This document shows, piece by piece, positions 8,519-16,239 of a DNA stretch of 64,000 bases (positions are counted from its first letter, which is position 1; each line of letters starts with the position of its first letter). The DNA lies in assembly GCF_048270265.1 (NCBI RefSeq), contig NZ_JBLWTD010000010.1, positions 39,764 through 103,763 of the forward strand, written 5' to 3'. Origin of the DNA: Maricaulis sp048270265. GTDB taxonomy: Bacteria > Pseudomonadota > Alphaproteobacteria > Caulobacterales > Maricaulaceae. The translations under genes were made by a program, and so were the position numbers. The notes beneath the pieces were generated by a model that worked only from the letters and a program-made list of their open reading frames with translations, did no database searches and was not told the DNA's origin.

Positions 8519-8884
8519 ACTCAGGCCCCTCACGGGTCCTGCCTCGAAATGACCGTGGAAGATTGGTCGAGCCCTAATGCCTCACTTCCCCGATCATGGC
8601 CCCACCGGAACTCGGGCTGTCACGCCTCCGTGCGGATGGGCTCCACGCTCCCGATCGCCGCAAGTGACTGAGCTCACGCCTCCCGTGTGATCGGAACGGA
8701 GGGATTATGCGCCAGGGTTCTGGGGGTGGGGATAACATCAGCAATTTATCGTCATCCCGACGAAAGTCAGGACCGCGATATTGCAGGCTCCGCACTTGTC
8801 ACGTCTGGGTCCTGACTTGCGTCAGGATGACGTGGGCTAGTTGTCAAACGTGGGGGATAAGCGGGAGCGCAATCGCGCCAGCCT
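8519..8884. other. Gene-free interval with a dispersed inverted repeat
   Basis: About 365 bases between the branched element and the phospholipid cassette. It holds the inverted repeat 8751-8831. The part 8520-8750 shows no credible coding frame or clear regulatory motif to me. Confidence 0.5.
8751..8831. repeat. Dispersed intergenic inverted repeat, copy 1
   Basis: Arms of about 24 bp (8751-8774 and 8807-8831) pair with two mismatches. The core GTCATCC(T/C)GACG...GTCAGGA is shared with copies at 26926-27040, 28665-28838 and 30067-30094. All copies lie between genes. Confidence 0.8.
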
Positions 8885-9436
8885 TCACCCGCCCTGCCCC
8901 GCCAGCGCCCGTACGGTCTGGCGCGCATAGCCCGTCAGCGTCACCAGGGTCAGCGCCGCCGCCAGTACAATCAGCGTTTCGGCAATCGGGGCGAGTTCGA
9001 TCTGTGTGCCCGGAACCTGGTCCAGCGGCATCATCGCCAGGCCCAGGCCGGCAAAGCTGAGCACGATCTTGGGGTATTCGAAGCGCGACGAGACCAGCGC
9101 CGGGCGGGTGGCCAGCGCCTCGCCAAAGGATGCCACGACATTGCAGCGTGCGACCAGGATGACGGCGGCGCAGGCGGCGGCCAGTCCGAGATCGCCATGC
9201 ACCAGCAGACCGGCAACAGCCGCCAGTGTGAGCAGGCGGTCGGCGACAAGATCGAGCATGGCACCCAGCGGCGAGCTTTCGCCGAGCCCGCGGGCCAGCT
9301 TGCCATCGACGACATCGAGCAGACCCGACCCGAGATAGAGCGCCAGCGCGATCCATCCCGGACCGCCCATCGCGAGCAGGATGAAGAGCGGCAGCACCAG
9401 GCTCATCCGGAACAGGGTGACGGCATTGGAAATCAT
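8885..9436 (-). CDS. CDP-alcohol phosphatidyltransferase family protein
   Basis: Inner-membrane enzyme that transfers a phosphatidyl group from CDP-diacylglycerol to an alcohol acceptor such as glycerol-3-phosphate or inositol phosphate. The full signature DGx2ARx8Gx3Dx3D is present at about residues 40-62 (starting DGKLARG and ending MLDLVAD). About five or six hydrophobic segments surround it, and 183 residues is typical of PgsA-size members. ATG 9434-9436 has GGAG upstream. It is the third gene of a cassette with CdsA and a PlsC-like acyltransferase, so all substrates except the acceptor alcohol are made by its neighbours. Acceptor identity is unknown. Confidence 0.9.
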   Translation of the reverse strand: MISNAVTLFRMSLVLPLFILLAMGGPGWIALALYLGSGLLDVVDGKLARGLGESSPLGAMLDLVADRLLTLAAVAGLLVHGDLGLAAACAAVILVARCNVVASFGEALATRPALVSSRFEYPKIVLSFAGLGLAMMPLDQVPGTQIELAPIAETLIVLAAALTLVTLTGYARQTVRALAGQGG

Positions 9437-9470
9437 CGGAGTCTCCGTTTGAAATCGGGTCGGGACGCGC

Positions 9471-10109
9471 TCACAGCCAGCGCAGGGGCGGCGCATCCTT
9501 GCGCAGGGTTTCGATCGTCGTCTTGAGCTGATCCATGAAGGCGGCGCGATTGCCGGACCAGGTGAAGGGGGCGCCGATAATGGCGCTGCAATTGAAGGGT
9601 ACGAGAATGCGCGCACCGCGCGGCAGGACCCGCCCGGCCCCCTGCAGATAGACCGGCGTGATCGGGGCGTGCGGGAATTCCTCGGCGAGGCGGGCGATGC
9701 CGGCCTTGAAATCCCCCATCTCCTCGGCCTTGCCGCGCGTGCCCTCCGGGAAGATCAGCAATATCTCGCCGCGCGCCAGCGCCGCCTTGCAGCCGGCCAG
9801 GACATCGCTGCGGCCGGCACCGGTGCGCGTGATGGGCAGAATGCCGACGACGCGCTGATAGAACCAGCTGGAGAATGGCGTCTTGAGGAAATGATCCGCC
9901 GCCGCGACCGGCCGGATTTTCGCCAGGCTGGCGGAGGGGAAGAGGCAGATCAGCAGCAGGGTGTCGATATGGCTGTTGTGATTGGCGGCGATCATCGCCG
10001 GTCCGGTGACGGGGAGATTGTCGCGCCCGCGGACATCGAGCCCGATGATCAGCCAGGCGAAGGGCTTCACGAGCAGGACCAGGATCAGTCGGCGCACCAG
10101 CTGCAGCAT
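9471..10109 (-). CDS. PlsC-like 1-acylglycerol-3-phosphate acyltransferase
   Basis: Membrane-associated lysophosphatidic acid acyltransferase family enzyme, making phosphatidic acid from an acyl donor. Motif I is NHNSHID (catalytic His and Asp), and motif III is IFPEGTRGK. The N-terminal hydrophobic helix (LILVLLVKPFAWLIIGL) anchors it. At 212 residues the length is normal. Its ATG (10107-10109) touches the TAG stop of the CdsA gene with no spacer, indicating translational coupling. Product phosphatidic acid would feed CdsA and then the CDP-alcohol transferase encoded downstream. Confidence 0.9.
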   Translation of the reverse strand: MLQLVRRLILVLLVKPFAWLIIGLDVRGRDNLPVTGPAMIAANHNSHIDTLLLICLFPSASLAKIRPVAAADHFLKTPFSSWFYQRVVGILPITRTGAGRSDVLAGCKAALARGEILLIFPEGTRGKAEEMGDFKAGIARLAEEFPHAPITPVYLQGAGRVLPRGARILVPFNCSAIIGAPFTWSGNRAAFMDQLKTTIETLRKDAPPLRWL

Positions 10110-11060
10110 CTAGAAGCGCTCCAGTGCGAAGATCGCCAGCATGTGGAAATACCAGGGCGCGGTGAACATCAGACTGTCGAGCCGGTCGAGCACGCCGCCA
10201 TGGCCGGGCAGGAAGAGGCTGGTATCCTTGACGCCGAGGTCGCGCTTGATCGCCGACATGGTGATATCGCCGAAAAATCCGAGCACCGGCAAAACCGTGC
10301 CGATCAGCACGCTCGGCCAGAAGGCCAGCGGCGTGAAGAAGGGCGCCAGCACGATGAAGACAATCGCCGTCGTCGCGAAGCCGCCGATCGCGCCTTCCCA
10401 GGTCTTGTTGGGGCTGACGGTGGGGATGATCTTGTGACGGCCGAAGGCCTTGCCCCAGACATATTGGGCGACATCATTGAACTGGGTGATGAAGATCAGG
10501 AAGAAGACCAGCCCGGCCGCGCCCGCCTGCGGCACCTCCGCCGCCGGTGTGCGCATCAGGAAGGCGACATGGCCGAGATTGTAGACGCAGACAATCACGC
10601 CCCAATGCATCACCCCGATCGTCGCCAGAAAGCCGTCAGTGCGGCCGAGCAGGGTCATCATCACCGCCGTGGCAACGAAGACATAGATCGGCACGATCAC
10701 CAGGAAATAGGCGTAATTGTCGATCCAGATCGCCCAATAGCTGATCAGGACCGAGGCATAGACGACCAGCACCACCAGCCGGTCCTCGCGCCGCGTCGGC
10801 GCCAGGGTGAGGAATTCGCGCAGGGCAACGAAGCTTACGAAGGCGAAGACAATGGTGAAGGCCTGCCAGCCGGCCAGAAGGGCGCCGCCGATCACGCCGC
10901 AAATCAGCCACCAGCTGCGCATGCGCGGCCCCAGATCGCTCCAGCGGCCCGGCTGCACCCGCGGCAGGATGATCGCCGCGAGACTGCCGGCGAGCAACAG
11001 CACCAGCAGACCGGCAAAGCCGGCGCCGAGCGGAGCGGGAAGCTGGGTGAGCGGGTTCAA
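10110..11060 (-). CDS. Phosphatidate cytidylyltransferase (CdsA family)
   Basis: Integral membrane enzyme that converts phosphatidic acid and CTP into CDP-diacylglycerol. The CdsA signature is complete near the C-terminus: SAIKRDLGVKD followed by LPGHGGVLDRLDS. SPNKTWEGAIGG is the other conserved block. About eight hydrophobic segments and 316 residues fit the family. The start appears to be TTG (11058-11060); no in-frame ATG lies nearby, and the ATG pair at 11071-11076 is in another frame. It leads a three-gene cassette with a PlsC-like and a CDP-alcohol enzyme, an order reminiscent of E. coli ynbAB, so it may be a second, specialised CdsA beside a housekeeping copy elsewhere (inference). 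Confidence 0.9.
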   Translation of the reverse strand: MNPLTQLPAPLGAGFAGLLVLLLAGSLAAIILPRVQPGRWSDLGPRMRSWWLICGVIGGALLAGWQAFTIVFAFVSFVALREFLTLAPTRREDRLVVLVVYASVLISYWAIWIDNYAYFLVIVPIYVFVATAVMMTLLGRTDGFLATIGVMHWGVIVCVYNLGHVAFLMRTPAAEVPQAGAAGLVFFLIFITQFNDVAQYVWGKAFGRHKIIPTVSPNKTWEGAIGGFATTAIVFIVLAPFFTPLAFWPSVLIGTVLPVLGFFGDITMSAIKRDLGVKDTSLFLPGHGGVLDRLDSLMFTAPWYFHMLAIFALERF

Positions 11061-11206
11061 ACCGCCCCGCCATCATGGCGGCGGGCGGGCTCGGACCTGC
11101 CTGCGAGTTTCAATCTGCACGCCAAGACCGGATTCCCCATTGCCCATGCAACCCTAGCGGTAAATCGGCTTCACGCAACAGGGTTCAGGCGGATGCGCGG
11201 CGCCCC

Positions 11207-11725
11207 CTATCCGGGGCAGCGCACCAGCGTCCAGACATATTCGCGGTCATCGCCGGACCATTGCTCAAGCTGGCCATCGACAATCGCGAGATTGTATTCG
11301 ACCGTTTGCTTGTCGCCCTCGACACTGCAATGGCCGGAGATGTGCCATTGCGCCGGCCCGGTCTCGCTGACGCTGTCGAAATCGCAATGGGCCTCGTGCT
11401 GGTCATAGCCATCGGCGCGCAGGATCATCGGCGGTTGTTCGTATTCCTGCCCGACAGCGCATTGTGCCAGATCAACGCCCCAGGTGCCGACATAGGCGGG
11501 CTCGGCCGCCTGCGAATTGTCCATGTCGACCGCAGGCGCGGTGGCTTGGTCGGCCGCGGGCGCGGCGGCTTGCGTGATATCCGCCACAGTGTCGGCGGAC
11601 ATTGCGGTCTCAGCGACCGTGGCAGCGTCAGCGCCGTCTTCGCCGCCACATGAGACGAGCAGTGCCGCAGCGAGCAAAAGGCCGCTTGCCGGCAGACTCT
11701 TTGCGATCCGGATATGACTGGTCAT
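11207..11725 (-). CDS. Small lipoprotein of unknown function
   Basis: I do not recognise the family. ATG 11723-11725 starts a signal peptide ending in the lipobox LLVSC, with Gly-Gly after the Cys, suggesting outer-membrane sorting. Residues 30-75 are an Ala/Asp/Thr-rich low-complexity linker. The globular part (about 78-172) starts GTWGVDLAQC and contains four cysteines (AQC, AHCDF, SGHCS, VRC) that could form two disulfides in the periplasm. Its compact beta pattern resembles small inhibitor or sensor lipoproteins, but that is weak. Transcribed alone, away from the XRE gene. Confidence 0.8.
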   Translation of the reverse strand: MTSHIRIAKSLPASGLLLAAALLVSCGGEDGADAATVAETAMSADTVADITQAAAPAADQATAPAVDMDNSQAAEPAYVGTWGVDLAQCAVGQEYEQPPMILRADGYDQHEAHCDFDSVSETGPAQWHISGHCSVEGDKQTVEYNLAIVDGQLEQWSGDDREYVWTLVRCPG

Positions 11726-11839
11726 GGCATTCCCCCATTTGCCTGAAAAACCTCAATCTTCCGACGAGATTGGGCGAGAGCGGCCGATTGTTCAAGCGGG
11801 GACGGGCTCCAGAGAGAAAATTGCAGCTCAAGCCGCAAT

Positions 11840-11863
11840 AATGATGTTTCATATATCATCATT
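11840..11863. promoter_or_regulatory. Inverted repeat upstream of the XRE regulator, candidate operator
   Basis: AATGATG (11840-11846) and CATCATT (11857-11863) form a perfect 7-bp inverted repeat with a 10-bp AT-rich spacer. It lies 38 bp before the XRE start, inside the AT-rich region likely to hold the promoter. Autoregulation by the downstream HTH protein is a plausible reading. Confidence 0.45.
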
Positions 11864-11901
11864 GATATGTATGATCATTCCTCGAACCGGAAAATGCGAT
11901 C

Positions 11902-12186
11902 ATGATCACCTCGGCCCAGATGCGCGCGGCACGCGCCCTGCTCGGAATCGACCAGAAAACCCTGGCGGCGAAAGCCGGCGTCTCGGTGCCAACCATCCAG
12001 CGCATGGAGGCCAGCGATGGCAATGTGCGCGGCGTGGTCGGCTCACTGGTACGTGTGGTCGAGGCCCTTGAAGGCCTCGGCGTCGAGCTGATCGCCGAAC
12101 AGGCCCCAAGCCAGGGCACCGGGCGCGGCGTGCGCCTGAAAGCGCCGCCCGACATTCCGGCCGATGAAGGTTCGACAACAGACTGA
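11902..12186 (+). CDS. XRE-family helix-turn-helix regulator
   Basis: Small DNA-binding protein of 94 residues. Residues 1-60 form a Cro/CI-type HTH: ITSAQMRAARALLGIDQ, then LAAKAGVSVPTIQRME as the turn and recognition helix. The C-terminal 30 residues are a Pro/Gly-rich tail with no ligand domain. ATG 11902 has only a weak ribosome site. An inverted repeat at 11840-11863 may be its own operator. It precedes the SulP transporter by 67 bp on the same strand and could control it, which is inference from position only. Confidence 0.88.
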   Translation: MITSAQMRAARALLGIDQKTLAAKAGVSVPTIQRMEASDGNVRGVVGSLVRVVEALEGLGVELIAEQAPSQGTGRGVRLKAPPDIPADEGSTTD

Positions 12187-12253
12187 TTTGAATTTCGCGA
12201 CGGCGACCGCCGACTGATGCCGACGATCCCGCCCCTCTTGAAGGCAGGTGGAC

Positions 12254-13993
12254 ATGACCAAGACGACCAAGAAGCAGACCCGGGAAACCACGCCGCAGGA
12301 GCCGCCCGTCCTGGGCGAACTCTTCCTGCCCAAGCTGATCACCGTATTGCGCGAGGGCTATACGCTGGCGCATTTGCGCAGCGATGCCGTAGCCGGCCTC
12401 ACCGTGGCGATCGTCGCCCTGCCGCTTTCGATGGCGATCGCCATTGCCGCCGGCGCCTCTCCGGCCCAGGGCATTATCACGGCGATTGTCGGTGGCTTCT
12501 TCGTCTCCCTGCTCGGTGGCAGCCGCTTCCAGATCGGCGGTCCGGCCGGCGCCTTCATCGTGTTGATGGCAACGACCGCGCAAACCTTCGGCATGGACGG
12601 GCTGATCCTGGCGACGCTGATGTCCGGCGCGATCCTGATGGCGATCGGCTTCTTCAAGCTCGGCACCTATATCAAATTCATCCCCTACCCGGTCACGGTC
12701 GGCTTCACGGCGGGCATCGCCGTCATCATTTTCGCGAGCCAGGTCAAGGAATTGCTCGGCCTGCAGCTCGCCGAGCCCGAACCCGGCCCGTTGCTGGAAA
12801 AACTCCCGGTGCTGTGGAATGCCCTGCCAACAACGGATGCGCTGACCATCGCGGTTTCGGCGGCGACGGTGCTGGTCATCCTCGGCATCCGCCATTTCAG
12901 GCCGCACTGGCCGGGCATGCTGATTGCCGTCGCACTGGCGGCCGGCGCGACCGCCGCCTTCAACCTGCCGCTGGAGACCATCGGCTCGCGCTTTGGCGGC
13001 ATCCCCTCCAGCCTGCCCTGGCCTGCCCTGCCCGACATGTCGGGGCCGCGCCTGATGGCCTTGCTCCCGAGCGCGATTGCCTTTGCCCTGCTGGGCTCGA
13101 TTGAATCCCTGCTCTCGGCCGTCGTCGCCGATGGCATGACCGGGCGGCATCACCGCTCCAACAGCGAGCTGGTCGCCCAGGGCGTTGCCAATATCGGCTC
13201 GGCGCTGTTTGGCGGTATCTGCGTCACCGGCACGATTGCGCGCACCGCGACCAATGTCCGCGCCGGGGCCCACGGGCCCGTTGCCGGCATGATGCATGCG
13301 GGTTTCCTGCTGCTCTTCATCCTGATCGCGGCGCCGCTCGCCAGCTTCATCCCGCTCGCCTGCCTGGCCGGTGTCCTGGCGCTGGTAGCCTGGAACATGG
13401 TGGAGAAACACGCCTTCATGATCCTGCTGCGGGCCTCGCGCGCCGATGCGCTGATCCTGCTGGCGACCTTCGGCCTGACGATCTTCCGCGACCTGACCGA
13501 AGCCATCATTGTCGGCTTCGCCATCGGCTCGGTCGTCTTCATCCACCGCATGTCGCAAACAACCGCGATCGAGAGCCTGACGCCCTTTGTCGATGAAGAC
13601 CAGCCCGACCGGGTCACAGCCCCGGCTGATGCCAAGGCCGGCCCGACCGAGCAGGATGCGGATATCCTCGTCTACCGCATCAGCGGGGCCTTCTTCTTCG
13701 GCGCGGCGGCCTCGATCGGCTCGGTGCTGGAGCGTATTGCCGATACCCACCGCGTGCTGATCATCGACTTTGCCGCCGTGCCCTTTGTCGACTCCACCGC
13801 CGCCCACATGATCGAGGGTCTGGCCCACCGGGCCGGCCATCGCGGTCTGCCGGTGATCATTTCCGGCGCCTCCAAGGCAGTGAAGCAGGCGCTGGTTGCC
13901 CACGAGGTGGCGCCGCCGCTGGCCAGCTATGAGCCGGAGCTGGCGCAAGCGATGGTCGCGGCGCGGAGCTGGATCGACGCGCATCATGAATAA
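12254..13993 (+). CDS. SulP-family anion transporter with STAS domain
   Basis: Inner-membrane anion carrier, sulfate or bicarbonate being usual substrates. The N-terminal two thirds hold about 11-14 hydrophobic helices with SulP blocks (DAVAGLTVAIVALPLSMAIAIAAG, shortened here as family-typical; GGSRFQIGGPAGAF; PYPVTVGFTAGIAV; SIESLLSAVVADGMTG). A C-terminal STAS domain (about 465-575) has VLIIDFAAVPFVDSTAAHMIE. I start at ATG 12254 (MTKTTKK) because AGGTGG lies just upstream; a GTG two codons earlier is possible. Its stop overlaps the start of the DUF983 gene by 8 bases, so the two are translated together. The lack of Sul/Cys genes nearby leaves the substrate open. Confidence 0.92.
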   Translation: MTKTTKKQTRETTPQEPPVLGELFLPKLITVLREGYTLAHLRSDAVAGLTVAIVALPLSMAIAIAAGASPAQGIITAIVGGFFVSLLGGSRFQIGGPAGAFIVLMATTAQTFGMDGLILATLMSGAILMAIGFFKLGTYIKFIPYPVTVGFTAGIAVIIFASQVKELLGLQLAEPEPGPLLEKLPVLWNALPTTDALTIAVSAATVLVILGIRHFRPHWPGMLIAVALAAGATAAFNLPLETIGSRFGGIPSSLPWPALPDMSGPRLMALLPSAIAFALLGSIESLLSAVVADGMTGRHHRSNSELVAQGVANIGSALFGGICVTGTIARTATNVRAGAHGPVAGMMHAGFLLLFILIAAPLASFIPLACLAGVLALVAWNMVEKHAFMILLRASRADALILLATFGLTIFRDLTEAIIVGFAIGSVVFIHRMSQTTAIESLTPFVDEDQPDRVTAPADAKAGPTEQDADILVYRISGAFFFGAAASIGSVLERIADTHRVLIIDFAAVPFVDSTAAHMIEGLAHRAGHRGLPVIISGASKAVKQALVAHEVAPPLASYEPELAQAMVAARSWIDAHHE

Positions 13994-14324
13994 GCTCCTG
14001 CCGGTCTGGCGCGCCTTCAATCTGCGCTGTCCGGCCTGCGGCAAGGGCAAGCTCTACCGCCGCTACCTCAAACCGGTCGAGGTCTGCGCGTGCTGCGGCG
14101 AGCCGATCGGCCTGATCCGCGCCGAGGATGGTCCCGCCGCCTGGACCATTCTCGGTCTCGGTCCATTCCTGGTCCCGATTGCCTTCATGGTCTCGATGAG
14201 CGGCGCGCCGATCTGGCTGACCCTGCCACTGATGCTGCTCGGCGCAATCGGGATCGTGCTGGTGGCGCTGCCACGGGTGAAGGGCGTGTTTATAGCGGTA
14301 TTGTGGAATATGGGCCGACGCTGA
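13986..14324 (+). CDS. DUF983 membrane protein
   Basis: A 112-residue DUF983 protein, function unknown, common in alphaproteobacteria. A zinc-ribbon-like N-terminus (CPACGKGKLYRRYLKP then CACCGEP) is followed by two hydrophobic helices (about 50-72 and 78-98). Four cysteines in two CxxC pairs suggest metal binding on the cytosolic side. The ATG at 13986 lies inside the last codons of the SulP gene (ATGAATAA), so translation is coupled. In other alphaproteobacteria relatives sit near cytochrome oxidase genes; here the partner is an anion transporter. Confidence 0.85.
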   Translation: MNKLLPVWRAFNLRCPACGKGKLYRRYLKPVEVCACCGEPIGLIRAEDGPAAWTILGLGPFLVPIAFMVSMSGAPIWLTLPLMLLGAIGIVLVALPRVKGVFIAVLWNMGRR

Positions 14325-14343
14325 CCCGGCGCGAAAATCCCGC

Positions 14344-14369
14344 TTGACGGCCGATCATATTTCTATAAT
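14344..14369 (+). promoter_or_regulatory. Predicted arsR promoter giving an almost leaderless mRNA
   Basis: TATAAT at 14364-14369 is a perfect -10, with TTGACG at 14344-14349 as the -35, at a short 14-bp spacing that may weaken it. Transcription would start near 14376, only a few bases before the ATG at 14379, and no Shine-Dalgarno is present. The -10 is within the operator 14356-14381. Confidence 0.5.
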
Positions 14370-14381
14370 CGTTGAAATATG
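14356..14381. promoter_or_regulatory. ArsR operator overlapping promoter and start codon
   Basis: CATATTTC (14356-14363) and GAAATATG (14374-14381) are a perfect 8-bp inverted repeat with a 10-bp spacer that contains the -10 box. The last ATG of the repeat is the arsR start codon. ArsR-family repressors bind such AT-rich dyads, so arsenite-relieved autorepression of the operon is likely. Confidence 0.65.
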
Positions 14382-14741
14382 GAAACTTCACTCGCCGTCC
14401 TTCGTCTCTCTGCCCTGGCCCAGGCCAATCGCCTGTCGGTGTTTCGCCTGCTCGTCAGGGCCGGCCAGTCCGGCCTCGCGGCCGGCGAGATCGCGCGCCA
14501 GCTCGACATCGCCCCCAATACGCTCTCGGCCCAGCTGACTGTCCTGGCCAATGCCGGTCTGGTCGACAGCCGGCGCGAGGGCCGCTCGATCATCTACACC
14601 GCCGCCTTCGAACAGATGGGCGATCTGCTCGTCTATCTGGTCGAGGATTGCTGCCAGGGCGATGCCGGCGTCTGCACGCCGGTGATGGATGCGGCCCAGC
14701 GCATCGCCTGCTCACCCTCATCCAAAGGAGCCTGCTCATGA
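14379..14741 (+). CDS. arsR: ArsR-family arsenic-responsive repressor
   Basis: Winged-helix metalloregulator of 120 residues that should repress the operon until arsenite or a methylarsenical binds. The HTH is at about residues 33-62 (GEIARQLDIAPNTLSAQLTVL), followed by the beta wing (SRREGRSIIY). A cysteine cluster near the C-terminus, Cys91, Cys92 and Cys99, plus two later cysteines, resembles the C-terminal As(III)-binding sites of Acidithiobacillus-type ArsR rather than the ELCVCDL site in the E. coli protein. The ATG is at 14379. The stop overlaps the arsI start (ATGA). First gene of arsR-arsI-acr3-arsC. Confidence 0.93.
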   Translation: METSLAVLRLSALAQANRLSVFRLLVRAGQSGLAAGEIARQLDIAPNTLSAQLTVLANAGLVDSRREGRSIIYTAAFEQMGDLLVYLVEDCCQGDAGVCTPVMDAAQRIACSPSSKGACS

Positions 14742-15211
14742 AACGCCTGCACATCCACGTCGCCGTCGACGACCTGCCCGGCTCGATCAATTTCTATTCG
14801 ACCCTGTTCGCCAGCGCGCCAACCGTCGAGAAATCCGACTATGCCAAATGGATGCTTGAGGATCCGCGCGTCAATTTCGCCATCAGCGCCCGCGGCGCCA
14901 AGACCGGGATCGAACATCTCGGCATCCAGGCCGAAGATGGCGAGGAACTGGCCGAGGTCTATCAACGTCTCGCCAGCGCTGATGCCGCCGTGCTCGAAGA
15001 GGGCGAGACGACCTGCTGCTACGCCAAATCCGAAAAGAGCTGGGTGCATGACCCCAGCGGCATCGCCTGGGAGGTCTTCCACACCACCGGCGAGTCCGTG
15101 AATTATGGGGGCGCTGCTGCCGCCACAGACCTGCCACCCTCCGCCCGGGCCGGCACCGAGCCGCAGGCCTGCTGCACCCCGACCGTCAAGCGCGACGGCG
15201 CCTGCTGCTGA
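14738..15211 (+). CDS. arsI: ArsI/CadI-family glyoxalase-fold dioxygenase (putative C-As lyase)
   Basis: Vicinal-oxygen-chelate enzyme of 157 residues. ArsI cleaves the carbon-arsenic bond of trivalent methyl- and aryl-arsenicals, using Fe(II). The family pattern is clear: MKRLHIHVAVDDL with the first metal His, FYSTLFA, GIEHLGIQ with the second His, the vicinal pair in TTCCYAKSEKSWV that binds arsenic, and WEVFHT with the metal Glu. A Cys-rich tail (ACCTP...GACC) ends the protein. It overlaps arsR (ATGA) and acr3 (TGATG), so it belongs to the operon. CadI-like annotation is the alternative, but the context favours ArsI. Confidence 0.87.
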   Translation: MKRLHIHVAVDDLPGSINFYSTLFASAPTVEKSDYAKWMLEDPRVNFAISARGAKTGIEHLGIQAEDGEELAEVYQRLASADAAVLEEGETTCCYAKSEKSWVHDPSGIAWEVFHTTGESVNYGGAAAATDLPPSARAGTEPQACCTPTVKRDGACC

Positions 15212-16239
15212 TGGGCACGTTCGAACGCTATCTCTCCGCCTGGGTCGCGCTGGCGATCGGGGTGGGGATCGGTCTCGGCCAGCTCATGCCGGGCCTGCTG
15301 GGCGCCCTGGCAGGGCTGGAAGTCGCGCACGTCAATCTGCCCGTCGCCCTGCTGATCTGGGCCATGGTCTGGCCGATGATGATCGGCATTGATCTGGCCA
15401 GTGTGAAACAGGTCGGCAAACAGCCCAAGGGCCTGGTCATCACCCTGGTGGTCAACTGGCTGATCAAGCCCTTCACCATGGCTGCGCTGGGCGTGCTCTT
15501 CTTCAAGCATGTCTTCGCCGGCCTGATCCCGCCGGCCGATGCGCAGGGCTATCTCGCCGGCCTGATCCTGCTCGGCGCCGCGCCCTGTACCGCCATGGTC
15601 TTCGTCTGGTCCCAGCTCACGCGCGGCGATGCCGCCTATACGCTGGTCCAGGTCAGCGTCAATGACGCCATTATGGTCTTCGCCTTCGCACCCATCGTCG
15701 CGCTTCTGCTCGGCGTCACCGATATCGCCGTGCCGTGGGAGACCCTGCTGATCTCGGTCGGCCTCTATGTCGTCATCCCGCTGATCGCCGGCATGCTGAC
15801 GCGGCGAGTCCTGATCCGCCGCGGCGGTCCGGCAGCCGTGACCGCCTTCACCGACCGCATCAAACCGGTCTCGGTCATCGCCCTGCTGGCGACGGTCGTG
15901 CTGCTGTTCGGCTTCCAGGGGCAGGTCATCCTCGCGCGGCCGCTGATCATCGCCCTGATCGCGGTGCCGATCATCCTGCAATCCTACGCCATTTTCGCGC
16001 TGGCCTATGGTGCCGCCTGGGCCTGGAAACTGCCCCATGCCGTGGCCGCCCCCTGTGCGATGATCTCGACCTCCAACTTCTTCGAGCTCGCCGTCGCCGT
16101 CTCGATCAGCCTGTTCGGACTTAATTCCGGCGCGGCGCTGGCCACCGTGGTCGGTGTGCTGGTCGAAGTTCCGGTGATGCTGTCCCTGGTCGCCATCGCC
16201 AATGCGACCCGTGGCCGTTTTCCGGGAGCAACATCGTGA
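15211..16239 (+). CDS. acr3: ACR3-family arsenite efflux permease
   Basis: Inner-membrane As(III) extruder of 342 residues with ten predicted helices. Conserved blocks of the family are seen: LPVALLIWAMVWPMM, IDLASVKQVGKQPKGL, the LILLGAAPCTAMVFVWSQL helix with the essential cysteine, and VSVNDAIMV. It removes arsenite made by ArsC or released by ArsI. ATG 15211 shares one base with the arsI stop (TGATG), and the stop overlaps the GTG start of arsC, so the four genes are translated as a coupled set. Confidence 0.95.
   Translation: MGTFERYLSAWVALAIGVGIGLGQLMPGLLGALAGLEVAHVNLPVALLIWAMVWPMMIGIDLASVKQVGKQPKGLVITLVVNWLIKPFTMAALGVLFFKHVFAGLIPPADAQGYLAGLILLGAAPCTAMVFVWSQLTRGDAAYTLVQVSVNDAIMVFAFAPIVALLLGVTDIAVPWETLLISVGLYVVIPLIAGMLTRRVLIRRGGPAAVTAFTDRIKPVSVIALLATVVLLFGFQGQVILARPLIIALIAVPIILQSYAIFALAYGAAWAWKLPHAVAAPCAMISTSNFFELAVAVSISLFGLNSGAALATVVGVLVEVPVMLSLVAIANATRGRFPGATS

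Noticed and set aside
9669..11408. Plus-strand open frame (579 codons) opposite the phospholipid genes
   Set aside because: The three minus-strand genes have complete family signatures; the opposite frame is low-complexity Gln/Arg/Asp-rich.
12217..13104. Second plus-strand frame over the SulP gene
   Set aside because: Arg/Pro/Gly-rich shadow frame of a clearly hydrophobic transporter.
14372..14737. Longer version of arsI beginning upstream in another frame of arsR
   Set aside because: The extra part is arsR read out of frame; the ATGA overlap at 14738 is the natural start.
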